Shown here: in pieces, positions 52,676 through 61,626 of the stretch
How positions within the stretch are numbered: the first letter of the stretch is position 1
Layout of the letters: the number at the start of each line of letters is the position of its first letter
DNA from: Bog-532 sp963720945
GTDB lineage: Bacteria > Actinomycetota > Actinomycetes > Streptosporangiales > Streptosporangiaceae
Reading direction: 5' to 3'
Length of the DNA: 64,000 nt
Assembly (NCBI GenBank): GCA_963720945.1
Contig: CAVRHH010000012.1
Span: forward strand, 1-64,000
The notes under the pieces: generated by a model
Told to the model about the DNA's origin: nothing
Database searches by the model: none
Seen by the model: only the letters and a program-made list of their open reading frames with translations
Program-made: the position numbers and the translations under genes

Positions 52676-52719
52676 CGGCCGCCCCGGGTAAGGCCCGGCC
52701 GCCCACGTAAGGTGGAGTC

Positions 52720-53322
52720 ATGCCACGCAACCGCCGCGAGAATCCCGTTGTGCTGTCCCGCATCTACACCCGCACCGGAGACGACGGCAGCACCGCGCTC
52801 GCGGACAACACGCGGACGGACAAGACCGACAGCCGGCTGGTCGCCTACGCGGACGTGGAAGAGGCCAACTGCGCCATCGGCGTGGCGCTCGCCCTCGGGC
52901 GCCCCGGGACAGAGATCACCGAACTGCTGTCGCGGATCCAGAACGAGCTGTTCGACGTGGGCGCCGACCTGGCCAATCCGATCACCGACGAGCCGCCGCC
53001 GTATCCGCCGCTGCGGATCGACGCGAGCTACATCGACGCCCTGGAAGAGGCCTGCGACCGCTACAACGCGGACCTTCCGGTGCTGCGCAGCTTCGTGCTG
53101 CCGGGCGGTACGCCCGCCGCGGCCCTGCTGCACACCGCGCGGGTCGTCACGCGCCGGGCCGAACGGAGCGCCTGGGCGGCGGTCGCCGAGCACGGCGATT
53201 CCGTCAACCCGCTGGCCGCGCGGTACCTGAACCGCCTGTCGGACTTGCTGTTCATCCTCGGGCGGACGGTCAACGCCGAACGGGGCGATGTGCTGTGGAA
53301 GCCCGGCGGCGAGCGCGGTTAG
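52720..53322 (+). CDS. pduO: PduO-type ATP:cob(I)alamin adenosyltransferase
   Basis: A 200-aa enzyme that makes adenosylcobalamin, the cofactor of methylmalonyl-CoA mutase. Signatures are YTRTGDDGSTALADNTRTDK (ATP site), DVEEANCAIGVALALG, RIQNELFDVGADLANP, FVLPGGTPAAALLHTARVVT and RRAERSAW followed by YLNRLSDLLFILGRTVNAER. It links to MeaB and epimerase in this window. Its place next to DUF2550 and the ATP synthase operon matches mycobacteria (Rv1314c). Confidence 0.93.
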   Translation: MPRNRRENPVVLSRIYTRTGDDGSTALADNTRTDKTDSRLVAYADVEEANCAIGVALALGRPGTEITELLSRIQNELFDVGADLANPITDEPPPYPPLRIDASYIDALEEACDRYNADLPVLRSFVLPGGTPAAALLHTARVVTRRAERSAWAAVAEHGDSVNPLAARYLNRLSDLLFILGRTVNAERGDVLWKPGGERG

Positions 53323-53417
53323 GCCAGCCGGGGCCGCGGCCAGACCCGGTTAGGGCGGCCGGGGCCCGCGGTGAGGCGGGGCCGGTTAAGGCGGCCGGAA
53401 CCCGGGGCACGCGGGGA

Positions 53418-53867
53418 TCAGGCGATCGGGTCCAGGTACGAGCCGGGCGGGGCGGCCTCGAGCCAGGCGAGGAAGCCAGTCAGGGCCGCCTCGGACATCG
53501 CGAGCTCGACCCGGTCGCCATCACCCGCCTTACACTCGACCACGATCATCCCGGGGCCGAGGCTGGCACTCTCGGCCAGGGTGGCCTCTCGCCGCGACGC
53601 CACGGACAGCGTGCGGCGCTCCAGCTCGACCCGGGGCCGCAGCAGCACGCCGAACTGGTGATACCAGCACAGCCAGTCGCCCTGGTAGGAGGCGACGCCC
53701 AGCCGCCAGGAGCCCTTGCCCGCGGTGCGCCGCAGCCCGCAGTCCACGGTGCCGCCGCCGCGCTCGAGCAGGAACCGGCGCGCGGCGATCCCGCTCGCGA
53801 GCAGGACGAGGAGGAGGAGGAGGGCGGCGAAAAGCCAGGCCGCATCGAGAGCCAGCGCGCCGCCCAC
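53418..53867 (-). CDS. DUF2550 membrane protein
   Basis: A 149-aa protein with one N-terminal TM helix (AAWLFAALLLLLVLLASGIA) and a soluble domain: LRRTAGKGSWRLGVASYQGD, CWYHQFGVLLRPRVELERR and GFLAWLEAAPPGSYLDPIA. It fits DUF2550 and sits 12 bases after atpC, as Rv1312 does in mycobacteria. It is probably the last gene of the ATP synthase operon. Function unknown. Confidence 0.92.
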   Translation of the reverse strand: MGGALALDAAWLFAALLLLLVLLASGIAARRFLLERGGGTVDCGLRRTAGKGSWRLGVASYQGDWLCWYHQFGVLLRPRVELERRTLSVASRREATLAESASLGPGMIVVECKAGDGDRVELAMSEAALTGFLAWLEAAPPGSYLDPIA

Positions 53868-53879
53868 CCCCAGCCCTCG

Positions 53880-54308
53880 TCAGGCCTGTTCGCCCGCGGC
53901 TCGCAGCTGCGCCCTCGCGTACTTGGCCTCTTCCGGCTCTTCGGCCGGTGGTGGCGACCCTGCCTCGGTCAGCGCGGCCTCGAGGTCGGCCCGGGCCGCA
54001 GTCTTGTCGACCTCGCTGCCCAGCTGCGCATCGACCGCGAGAACCGATATGCGATCGTCGGCCACAGAAAGGAACCCGCCGCTCACCGCGGCCGTGACTT
54101 CACCGCCGGAGGCCGGGTCACCGTCCGCCCCGCCCCCGTTCTCCGGGTCGAGAATGCGGACGACGCTGCCCTCGGCCAGGATGCCCAGCACCGGGGGATG
54201 CCCGGTCAGCACCCCGATGTCACCGTCGAGCGTCTTCGCGATGACCATGCTGGCATCACCGCCCCATAGCTGACGGTCCGCGACAACGACCTCGACGTGC
54301 AAGGTCAC
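53880..54308 (-). CDS. atpC: ATP synthase epsilon subunit
   Basis: A 142-aa subunit from GTG 54308, overlapping the atpD stop (GTGA). The beta-sandwich domain includes LHVEVVVADRQLWGGDASMV, DIGVLTGHPPVLGIL and SGGFLSVADDRISVLA; the C-terminal helices follow. It contains an acidic Gly-rich insert (ENGGGADGDPASGGE) not found in short relatives. It couples rotation and restrains ATP hydrolysis. Confidence 0.94.
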   Translation of the reverse strand: MTLHVEVVVADRQLWGGDASMVIAKTLDGDIGVLTGHPPVLGILAEGSVVRILDPENGGGADGDPASGGEVTAAVSGGFLSVADDRISVLAVDAQLGSEVDKTAARADLEAALTEAGSPPPAEEPEEAKYARAQLRAAGEQA

Positions 54309-55768
54309 TTCTCCATCTCCCTGGCCTTCTTCTCCACGTCCTCGATCCCGCCGCACATGAAGAACGCCTGCTCCGGCAGGTTGTCGTACTTGCCTTCGGT
54401 GATCGCCTTGAACGAGGAGATGGTCTCTTCCAGCGGCGTGAAGACGCCCGGCTGCCCGGTGAACTGCTCCGCCACGTACATCGGCTGGGACAGGAAGCGC
54501 TCGATCCGCCGGGCCCGCCGCACCACGACCTGGTCGTCCTCGCCCAGTTCGTCGATGCCCAGGATGGCGATGATGTCCTGCAGCTCGTTATAGCGCTGCA
54601 GGATCTGCTGCACCGTGCGGGCCACGTCGTAATGCTCCTGACCGACGTACCGGGCGTCCAGGATCCGTGACGTAGAGTCTAGCGGGTCCACTGCCGGGTA
54701 GATGCCCTTCTCCGTGATCGCGCGGGAGAGCGTGGTGGTGGCGTCCAGGTGCGCGAACACGGTGTGCGGGGCCGGGTCGGTGATGTCGTCCGCGGGCACG
54801 TAAATGGCCTGCATCGAGGTGATGGAGTGGCCGCGGGTGGAGGTGATCCGCTCCTGCAGCTGCCCCATCTCGTCGGCCAGCGTCGGCTGGTAGCCCACCG
54901 CCGATGGCATCCGGCCGAGCAGCGTCGACACCTCCGAGCCCGCCTGGGTGAACCGGAAGATGTTGTCGATGAACAGCAGGACGTCCTGCTTCTCGACGTC
55001 ACGGAAGTACTCGGCCATGGTCAGCGCGGACAGGGCCACCCGCAGCCGGGTGCCCGGCGGCTCGTCCATCTGCCCGAACACCAGCGCGGTGTCGTTGATG
55101 ACCCCGGACTCGGTCATTTCCACCCACAGGTCGTTGCCCTCACGGGTGCGCTCACCGACGCCGGCGAACACCGAGACACCGGAGAAGTTCTTCGCCACGC
55201 GGCGGATCATCTCCTGGATCAGCACGGTCTTGCCCACCCCCGCGCCGCCGAACAGGCCGACCTTGCCGCCCCGGACGTACGGGGTAAGCAGGTCGAGGAC
55301 CTTGATGCCGGTCACGAACATCTCGGTGCGCGGCTCGAGCTGGTCCAGCGGCGGCGGGTCCCGGTGGATGGACCACCGTTCCTCGATCTTCAGCTCCGAG
55401 ATCGGGACGTCGAGGCTATCGCCGAGCGTGTTGAACACGTGCCCCTTGGTCACCTCCCCGACCGGCACTGTGATCGGGCCGCCGGTATCGGTGACCTCGG
55501 CCCCGCGGACCAGGCCGTCGGTCGGCTCGAGCGAGATCGCGCGCACCACATCGTCACCGATGTGCTGCTCCACCTCGAGGGTCAGCTGCCGGGTCTCCTC
55601 ACCGAGGGTGATATCGACGTGCAGCGCGTTGTAGATCTCTGGCATGTGGTCGGCGGAAAATTCCACGTCCACCACGGGGCCGATGACGCGCGCGACCCGG
55701 CCGGTGCCCGGGGTCCCGGGGCCACTTTCCGCGGGGTTCTCTATGGTCGCGGTCATAGTGTCACTCAC
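54305..55768 (-). CDS. atpD: ATP synthase beta subunit
   Basis: The catalytic F1 subunit (about 483-487 aa; ATG 55768 or 55756). P-loop GGAGVGKT, VFAGVGERTREGNDLWVEM, LLFIDNIFRFTQAGSEVSTL and GRMPSAVGYQPTLADEMGQL are all intact. Start overlaps the atpG stop by four bases. Second last F1 gene in the usual order. Confidence 0.97.
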   Translation of the reverse strand: MSDTMTATIENPAESGPGTPGTGRVARVIGPVVDVEFSADHMPEIYNALHVDITLGEETRQLTLEVEQHIGDDVVRAISLEPTDGLVRGAEVTDTGGPITVPVGEVTKGHVFNTLGDSLDVPISELKIEERWSIHRDPPPLDQLEPRTEMFVTGIKVLDLLTPYVRGGKVGLFGGAGVGKTVLIQEMIRRVAKNFSGVSVFAGVGERTREGNDLWVEMTESGVINDTALVFGQMDEPPGTRLRVALSALTMAEYFRDVEKQDVLLFIDNIFRFTQAGSEVSTLLGRMPSAVGYQPTLADEMGQLQERITSTRGHSITSMQAIYVPADDITDPAPHTVFAHLDATTTLSRAITEKGIYPAVDPLDSTSRILDARYVGQEHYDVARTVQQILQRYNELQDIIAILGIDELGEDDQVVVRRARRIERFLSQPMYVAEQFTGQPGVFTPLEETISSFKAITEGKYDNLPEQAFFMCGGIEDVEKKAREMEK

Positions 55769-56676
55769 TCACTTCCTGCAGTGGCGTCGGCCATCGCGTT
55801 GGCGCCGCCCACGATCTCGCTGATTTCCTGGGTGATCTCGGCCTGCCGCGCGTTGTTGGCCTCGCGGGTCAGCCGCTCCGTGAGGTCGTTCGCGTTGTCG
55901 GTCGCCGCCTTCATGGCGCGGCGGCGCGAGGCCAGCTCGGACGCCGCCGCCTCGAGCATCGCGTAGAAGATCCGGCCCTCCACGTACTGCGGCAGAAGCC
56001 GGTCCAGCACGATCTCGGTCGACGGCTCGAACTCGTACTGCGGCAGCGGGCCGCCGGACGGCTCGTCGCTGCTCTCCTCGATCTCCAGCGGCAGCAGCCG
56101 CCGGACCACCGGGCGCTGCGTCAGCATCGAGATGAACTCGGTGCGCACGATGTAGATCTCGTCCACGCCGCCGTCGTCGGACCTGGTGCCGAACGCCTCC
56201 AGCAGGCCGTTCGTAACCTCGGTGGCGTCGGTAACCGACGGCCGGGCCGAGAAGCCGCTCCATTCGCGGGCCATCTCGATCTGGCGGGCCCGGTGCCAGC
56301 CGGTCCCCTTCCGGCCGCACACGAACGGGACCGCCTCGACGCCCCGCTCGGACAGCATCCGGTTCAGCCGCTGCTCCTCGCGCAGGATGTTGTTGTTGAA
56401 CGCCCCGCAGAAGCCGGAGTCGCTCGTCAGCACGAGCACCGCGGCCCGGGTGACATGCTCTGGCTCGGTGATGAGCGGGTGGTCGATGTTGGACGACCGG
56501 CTGACAACGGCCTCGACCGCCCGGGTGAGCTCCCGCGCGTACGGTCCCGCATCGCGCATGCGCTGCTGGGCCCGGATGATCCGGGACGAGGCGATCAGCT
56601 CCTGGGCGCGGGTGATCTTCCCGATCGACTGGACCGCCCGGATCCGCTGCCGGACGGCGCGAAGCGTTGCGGCCAT
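55765..56676 (-). CDS. atpG: ATP synthase gamma subunit
   Basis: The 303-aa rotary shaft. The N-terminal helix AATLRAVRQRIRAVQSIGKI and C-terminal helix MKAATDNANDLTERLTREAN plus RQAEITQEISEIVGG are diagnostic. Slightly longer than E. coli gamma (287), with insertions at TRSDDGGVDE and EIEESSDEPSGGPLPQ. Three bases separate it from atpA. Confidence 0.96.
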   Translation of the reverse strand: MAATLRAVRQRIRAVQSIGKITRAQELIASSRIIRAQQRMRDAGPYARELTRAVEAVVSRSSNIDHPLITEPEHVTRAAVLVLTSDSGFCGAFNNNILREEQRLNRMLSERGVEAVPFVCGRKGTGWHRARQIEMAREWSGFSARPSVTDATEVTNGLLEAFGTRSDDGGVDEIYIVRTEFISMLTQRPVVRRLLPLEIEESSDEPSGGPLPQYEFEPSTEIVLDRLLPQYVEGRIFYAMLEAAASELASRRRAMKAATDNANDLTERLTREANNARQAEITQEISEIVGGANAMADATAGSE

Positions 56677-56679
56677 GTC

Positions 56680-58392
56680 TCAGTCCTTCTGGCCGGACGG
56701 GCTATTGGCGTCGGCCGGCCCCTCGCTGGGCTTGCCCTCGGCGGGCTTCCCGTCCTGCCCGGTGTAGCGGGTCACCTTCTCGTGACCCGCCTCGTCTACG
56801 CCCATCGCCTCGGGCGTCTCCTCGTCGGTCACCAGCAGCTCGCCGTTGCTCTTCTCGAACGTGCGGCGGAACTGCTCGATGGCGTCTTTGAGCGAGCTGG
56901 CGGTGTCCTCGGCCAGGTCCCTGGTCTCCCGGATCGCGTCGAGGATGCCGACGTTGTTCCGCTTGAGGCTGTCGAGGAACTCCGACTCGAAGCGCGATAC
57001 GTCATCGACGGGCACGTCGTCGAGATAGCCGTTGGTGCCCGCCCAGATCGAGACGACCTCCTCCTGCATCGGGAACGGGTCGTACTGCGGCTGCTTCAGC
57101 AGCTCGACCAGCCGCGCGCCGCGGTCCAGCTGGGCGCGGGAGGCCGCGTCCAGGTCGGAGGCGAAGGCGGCGAACGACTCCAGGTCGCGGAACTGCGAGA
57201 GCGCCAGCCGCAGCGTGCCGGCCACCTTTTTCATGGCCCGGACCTGAGCCGCGCCGCCAACCCGGGACACCGACCGGCCGACGTTGATGGCCGGGCGGAC
57301 ACCCGAGTTGAACAGGTCCGTCTCCAGGAAGATCTGGCCATCGGTGATCGAGATGACGTTGGTCGGGATGTAGGCCGAGATGTCGTTGGCCTTGGTCTCG
57401 ACGATCGGCAGCCCGGTCAGCGAGCCGCCGCCGAGGTCGTCGGACAGCTTGGCGCAGCGCTCCAGCAGCCGGGAGTGCAGGTAGAAGACGTCGCCCGGGT
57501 AGGCCTCACGGCCCGGCGGGCGGCGCAGCAGCAGCGAGATGGCCCGGTAGGCCTCGGCCTGCTTGGACAGGTCGTCGAACACGATCAGGGCGTGCTTGCC
57601 CTCGTACATCCAGTGCTGGCCGATCGCGGACCCAGTGTAGGGTGCGATGTACTTGAAGCCCGCCGGGTCCGACGCTGGCGACGCCACGATCGTGGTGTAC
57701 TCCAGCGCGCCCGCCTCCTCCAGCGACTGCCGGATGGAGGCGATGGTCGAGCCCTTCTGCCCGATGGCTACGTAGATGCACCGGACCTGGAGGGCGGGGT
57801 CGCCGGACTCCCAGTTCGAGCGCTGGTTGATGATGGTGTCGATGGCGATGGCCGTCTTGCCGGTCTGCCGGTCGCCGATGATCAGCTGCCGCTGGCCCCG
57901 GCCGATGGCGGTCATGGCGTCGATGGCCTTGATCCCGGTCTGCAGCGGCTCCTTGACCGACTGCCGCTGCACGACCGACGGCGCCTGCGTCTCCAGCGGG
58001 CGCAGCTCGGTGGCGCCGATCTCGCCCTTGCCATCGAGCGGGTTTCCCAGCGGGTCGACGACCCGGCCCAGGAAGCTGTCCCCGACCGGCACGGAGAGGA
58101 TCTCGCCGGTCCGGCGGACCTGCTGCCCCTCTTCGATATGGCTGAACTCACCCAGGATGACGACACCGATCTCGCGGATGTCCAGGTTGAGCGCGAGGCC
58201 CCGGGTGCCGTTCTCAAACTCCAGCAGCTCATTGGCCATGGCCGAGGGCAGGCCCTCGACACGCGCGATGCCGTCGCCGCATTCGGTGACCGTGCCCACC
58301 TCCTCCAGGGAGGCGGCTTCCGGTTCGTACGCTTCGACGAATCGCGCCAGGGCGTCCCGGATCTCTTCGGGCCGGATTGTCAGCTCCGCCAT
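56680..58392 (-). CDS. atpA: ATP synthase alpha subunit with C-terminal extension
   Basis: A 570-aa F1 alpha subunit starting MAELTIRPEEIRDALARFVE (ATG 58392). The nucleotide-binding P-loop is GDRQTGKT at residues 173-180; QHWMYEGKHALIVFDDLSKQ and VGRSVSRVGGAAQVRAMKK follow. E. coli alpha has 513 residues; the excess is a charged, disordered C-terminal tail (from about residue 517: VTDEETPEAMGVDEAGHEK onward). A C-terminal alpha extension in mycobacteria suppresses ATP hydrolysis, so a similar role is plausible. Confidence 0.96.
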   Translation of the reverse strand: MAELTIRPEEIRDALARFVEAYEPEAASLEEVGTVTECGDGIARVEGLPSAMANELLEFENGTRGLALNLDIREIGVVILGEFSHIEEGQQVRRTGEILSVPVGDSFLGRVVDPLGNPLDGKGEIGATELRPLETQAPSVVQRQSVKEPLQTGIKAIDAMTAIGRGQRQLIIGDRQTGKTAIAIDTIINQRSNWESGDPALQVRCIYVAIGQKGSTIASIRQSLEEAGALEYTTIVASPASDPAGFKYIAPYTGSAIGQHWMYEGKHALIVFDDLSKQAEAYRAISLLLRRPPGREAYPGDVFYLHSRLLERCAKLSDDLGGGSLTGLPIVETKANDISAYIPTNVISITDGQIFLETDLFNSGVRPAINVGRSVSRVGGAAQVRAMKKVAGTLRLALSQFRDLESFAAFASDLDAASRAQLDRGARLVELLKQPQYDPFPMQEEVVSIWAGTNGYLDDVPVDDVSRFESEFLDSLKRNNVGILDAIRETRDLAEDTASSLKDAIEQFRRTFEKSNGELLVTDEETPEAMGVDEAGHEKVTRYTGQDGKPAEGKPSEGPADANSPSGQKD

Positions 58393-58482
58393 CTTCCTCG
58401 TGTCTTTCCTGTGCGTCGGGTATCGGTTGGCCGGGAGGCCGGCCATGGTGCGCCAGCTGCCGGGTGCGGGCTGGGCTTGGGC

Positions 58483-59388
58483 TCAGCCGGCCAGCTTGCG
58501 GCGGACCGCCTCCAGGCGGGACGCCACGCTCGCGTCGATCAGCTCATCACCGACCTGGATGGTCATGCCACCCATGACCGTGGGGTCAATCACGATGTTG
58601 ACGTACACCTCATGACCGTAGATGCCCGCCAGCGCATCCGCCAGCCGCCGGCGCTGCTCTGCGGTGACCGCGGCGGGTGTGCGCACCACGGCGATGAGCC
58701 GCTGGCGGCGCTCGGCCACGATGCGCGTGCACATCTCCAGGCTCACCACCAGCGAGCGGCCACGCGGGTGCAGCGACATCTCGCTGATCAGCCGCAGCGC
58801 CACCGGTGTCACCTTGCCGTCGAGCAGCGCGCCGAGCAGGGCCCGCTTGCGGTCGTCGGGCAGCACCGGCCCGCTGAGCGCGGCGCGCAGCTCGGGCTCG
58901 CCCTCCACCACCCGGCCGAACCGGAAGAGCTCGTCCTCCAGGTCGTCCAGCTGGCCGGCCTCTTCGGCCGCGACGGCGTACGCCTCCACCGCGAGCTGCT
59001 CCACCGCGTCGCTCATGTCCGCCGGACCCGCCCAACGGGACCGGACCGTGGCCGCGACGAGCTCCTCCGTGGCCGGCGTGACCTTTCCGTGCAGCAGCGC
59101 GACCACGATCGCGCCCTTCTCGTCCGCGGGCTTGGACGGGTCGGCCAGCGCACGCCGCAGCGCGTGCTCGCGGTCCAGCAGCCGCAGCACCGCGAACAGC
59201 TCGTCGCCGACGGTGCCGGCCAGGGCGCCCGCCGGACCGGTGGCCGGCCCGCTGGCCGCTGGCTGGCCGGCTGCGCTTTCGCTGGATGCCGAACGGGACC
59301 CGGTGCTCCGCGGACGGCTGAACTCCGCCAGCACCTCCGGAAGCCGGTCCCGCACCGCCGCGAAGGATGCCCTGCTCACACCGCGCAT
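58483..59388 (-). CDS. atpH: ATP synthase delta subunit
   Basis: A 301-aa peripheral-stalk subunit, much longer than E. coli delta (177). ATG 59388 is preceded by AGGAGG. The N-terminal MRGVSRASFAAVRDRLPEVL is followed by a Ser/Ala/Pro-rich insert (about residues 24-55); the OSCP core holds VGDELFAVLRLLDREHALRR and LISEMSLHPRGRSLVVSLEM; the C terminus is GGMTIQVGDELIDASVASRL. Not fused to a second b domain, unlike mycobacteria. Confidence 0.94.
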   Translation of the reverse strand: MRGVSRASFAAVRDRLPEVLAEFSRPRSTGSRSASSESAAGQPAASGPATGPAGALAGTVGDELFAVLRLLDREHALRRALADPSKPADEKGAIVVALLHGKVTPATEELVAATVRSRWAGPADMSDAVEQLAVEAYAVAAEEAGQLDDLEDELFRFGRVVEGEPELRAALSGPVLPDDRKRALLGALLDGKVTPVALRLISEMSLHPRGRSLVVSLEMCTRIVAERRQRLIAVVRTPAAVTAEQRRRLADALAGIYGHEVYVNIVIDPTVMGGMTIQVGDELIDASVASRLEAVRRKLAG

Positions 59389-59431
59389 AGCAGCTCCTCC
59401 TGCGCTCGGGATACCGCAACCAGGGAGTTTC

Positions 59432-59983
59432 TCACTGGGCTGCCCTCGCCCCAATCCCGCCGCGCTGCTCGAGGTCCTCGAGGAACCTGTCGACCACACG
59501 GCTCTGCCTGGCCTCATCCTGGAGCGATTCGCCCACGATACGGCTGGCCAGGTCGGTGGCGAGCGCGCCCACCTCGGCCCGCAGCGAAGTCAGCGCGTGC
59601 TGGCGCTCGGCCTCGATCTGCGCGTTCGCCGCCTCGGTCAGGCGGCGCGCCTCGGCCTGGGCCTCCTCGCGCATCTCGGCGATGATCTGGGCACCCTGTT
59701 CCCTGGCCTCCTCGCGCAGCCGCGCGGCCTCGTGCCGGGCGTCGGCGAGCTGCTGCCGGTACTGCGCAAGGGCCCGCTGCGCTTCCGCCTGGGCCTCTTC
59801 CGCGCGCTCCAGGCCGCCTTCGATCTGGTCGGTGCGCTCCTGCAGGGCCTTCTGGATCCTGGGCAGCGCGAGCTTGCCGAGGAATCCGAAGACGATGAGG
59901 AACGCGATCGCCCCGATGATGAGCTCGGTGGCCGTGGGGATCAGCGGGTCCTGTGATCCTGATGCTGCCAGCAGATTCGTCAT
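59432..59983 (-). CDS. atpF: ATP synthase b subunit
   Basis: A 183-aa subunit with one TM helix (LIIGAIAFLIVFGFLGKLAL) and a long helical stalk (EAQRALAQYRQQLADARHEA and on). Dimerises to anchor F1 to the a subunit. 43 bases before atpH. Confidence 0.95.
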   Translation of the reverse strand: MTNLLAASGSQDPLIPTATELIIGAIAFLIVFGFLGKLALPRIQKALQERTDQIEGGLERAEEAQAEAQRALAQYRQQLADARHEAARLREEAREQGAQIIAEMREEAQAEARRLTEAANAQIEAERQHALTSLRAEVGALATDLASRIVGESLQDEARQSRVVDRFLEDLEQRGGIGARAAQ

Positions 59984-60029
59984 CGCGCGGCCGCCCTTCG
60001 TGTCATGCCTGTCACGGCAACTATCTGCG

Positions 60030-60284
60030 TTACTTGCCGAAGATAAACGGCACGACCAGACCGATGAGCGCGAGGGCCTCGGTCAGGGAGAAGCCGATCC
60101 ACATGTACTGGGTGATCCGCCCTGACGCTTCCGGCTGGCGGGCCATCGCCTCGATGGCGTGACCGAAGATCAGGCCGATGCCGACACCCGGCCCGATGGC
60201 CGCGAGGCCATACGCGACCGCTCCGAGGCTGCCGCTAACGGTGCCGGTGGCGGCGAGCGTGTGTGTGGTAGCAACGTCAAGCAT
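60030..60284 (-). CDS. atpE: ATP synthase c subunit
   Basis: An 84-aa rotor-ring proteolipid with two TM helices around a polar loop (GHAIEAMARQPE). The proton-binding carboxylate is E69 (SLTEALALIGLVVPF). The glycine-rich first helix (YGLAAIGPGVGIGLIFG) is typical. The absence of a sodium-binding signature suggests proton coupling. Confidence 0.96.
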   Translation of the reverse strand: MLDVATTHTLAATGTVSGSLGAVAYGLAAIGPGVGIGLIFGHAIEAMARQPEASGRITQYMWIGFSLTEALALIGLVVPFIFGK

Positions 60285-60347
60285 CTGTCCGTTTCCTTTG
60301 TGTCAGGACCGGCGAAGTCCTTTCGCCGGACGGGTAGGGGTGAGGCG

Positions 60348-61160
60348 TCAGTGGCCCGCCTCCAGCGAGTCCGCGATGTAGACCGCGGTCAACGTGGTGA
60401 AAATAAAGGCCTGCAGCAGCTGGATCAGCGCCTCGAGCGCGGTGACGGCGAGCACCATCACGAACGAGGTGGCGGCGAACACCAGCCCGATGCTGAGGCT
60501 GGCCAGGTACCAGGCCGCCAGCGTGAAGATCAGCAGCAGCAGGTGACCGGCGAACATGTTCGCGAACAGCCGGACGCCGAGCGTGAACGGCTGGACGATG
60601 AAGTACCGGGCGAACTCGATCGGGACCAGAATGCCGAGCACCCAGGTGGGCACGTCACCGGGGATCATGTTCTTGAAGTAGCCGACGAAGCCCTGGTTCT
60701 TGAAGCCGAGGTAGAGGTAGGTGACGTAGACCATGGCGACCAGGGACCAGGGGAAGGCGCTGCGCGACGTCGCCGGGAACTGGAAGAACGGGATGATCTC
60801 CATCAGGTTCATCAGCCAGATGAAGAAGAACAGTGACATCAGGAACGGCAGGAAGCTGTCCCCCCGCTTGCCCAGCGACGGGCGGAGGATCTGGTCGCGC
60901 ACGGCGAACAGGGCCACCTCGCCGAGGTTCTGCACACCGCGCGGAACGATCTTCGGCTTCCAGAACGCGAACCCGAAGAAGACGATCACAATCGCGGCGC
61001 AGATCAGCGCGATCAGATCCGGCTTGGTGAAGTGAAAGGAGCCGATGCTGAAGATCGGCGTGAAGTCGAAGCTTTCGAGGCTGGGCGCTGGGTAGCCGCA
61101 GCCGGAGAAGATGTGGCATCCGCCGCTGCCCGCGGCTATCGCCTGGATGTCACCGGTCAC
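60348..61160 (-). CDS. atpB: ATP synthase a subunit
   Basis: A 270-aa membrane subunit with five to six TM helices. The essential channel Arg is R197 (LGVRLFANMFAGHLL). Other signatures are FLMSLFFFIWLMNLMEIIPF and ALEALIQLLQAFIFTTLTAV. Start overlaps the upstream AtpZ-like gene by 11 bases. Confidence 0.96.
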   Translation of the reverse strand: MTGDIQAIAAGSGGCHIFSGCGYPAPSLESFDFTPIFSIGSFHFTKPDLIALICAAIVIVFFGFAFWKPKIVPRGVQNLGEVALFAVRDQILRPSLGKRGDSFLPFLMSLFFFIWLMNLMEIIPFFQFPATSRSAFPWSLVAMVYVTYLYLGFKNQGFVGYFKNMIPGDVPTWVLGILVPIEFARYFIVQPFTLGVRLFANMFAGHLLLLIFTLAAWYLASLSIGLVFAATSFVMVLAVTALEALIQLLQAFIFTTLTAVYIADSLEAGH

Positions 61161-61623
61161 CGGCCCGCTCCTCTCGCAACGTTTCCTTGGCGCTCTCGTT
61201 CAATGTGGATGATGACCTGCCGTACCGGTAGATGACGAGGCCGATGGACACTCCGAGGCCGAACAGCATCCCCACCGGGAAGATGGCGGTCTCGTGTACG
61301 GCCCGGCTGACCAGCCAGCCGATCGCCCCGTAGGCGATCATGCCGGCGATCAGGTAGCTGATGACGGTCCAGCCCGTGCCCCGGGACGGCAGCGGAGAGG
61401 CCTGCCCGTCCGCTCCGGCGGTTCCGGTGCCGCCAGCGCTCGGGCGGCGCCGGAACACCGGCGCACGGCGCACGCCGGTGGCGGGCCGCTCCGGCGGTTC
61501 CTGGAGCAGCGGCCGCCCGGGCGGCTCCTCCAGCGGAGCCTCCCGCTCGCGCTGGCCGGGCTCCTCTGGCTGTTCGCGCTGGCCGGGCTGTTCGCGCTGC
61601 TCAGGGGAAAGAGGTTGCGCCAT
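61150..61623 (-). CDS. AtpZ/AtpI-like membrane protein with disordered N terminus
   Basis: A 157-aa protein. The first 85 residues are Glu/Gln/Pro/Arg-rich with repeated REQPGQ-like units. Two TM helices follow (GWTVISYLIAGMIAYGAIGW and FPVGMLFGLGVSIGLVIYRY), the pattern of AtpZ/AtpI accessory proteins that sit just upstream of atpB. It may aid c-ring assembly or Mg2+ supply. It overlaps atpB and lies four bases after atpI. Confidence 0.8.
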   Translation of the reverse strand: MAQPLSPEQREQPGQREQPEEPGQREREAPLEEPPGRPLLQEPPERPATGVRRAPVFRRRPSAGGTGTAGADGQASPLPSRGTGWTVISYLIAGMIAYGAIGWLVSRAVHETAIFPVGMLFGLGVSIGLVIYRYGRSSSTLNESAKETLREERAGDR

Positions 61624-61626
61624 GTC

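Noticed and set aside
56293..59685. 1130-aa plus-strand frame across the atp operon
   Set aside because: It spans atpG, atpA and atpH on the opposite strand, which are certain genes. The long frame results from GC-rich codon bias.
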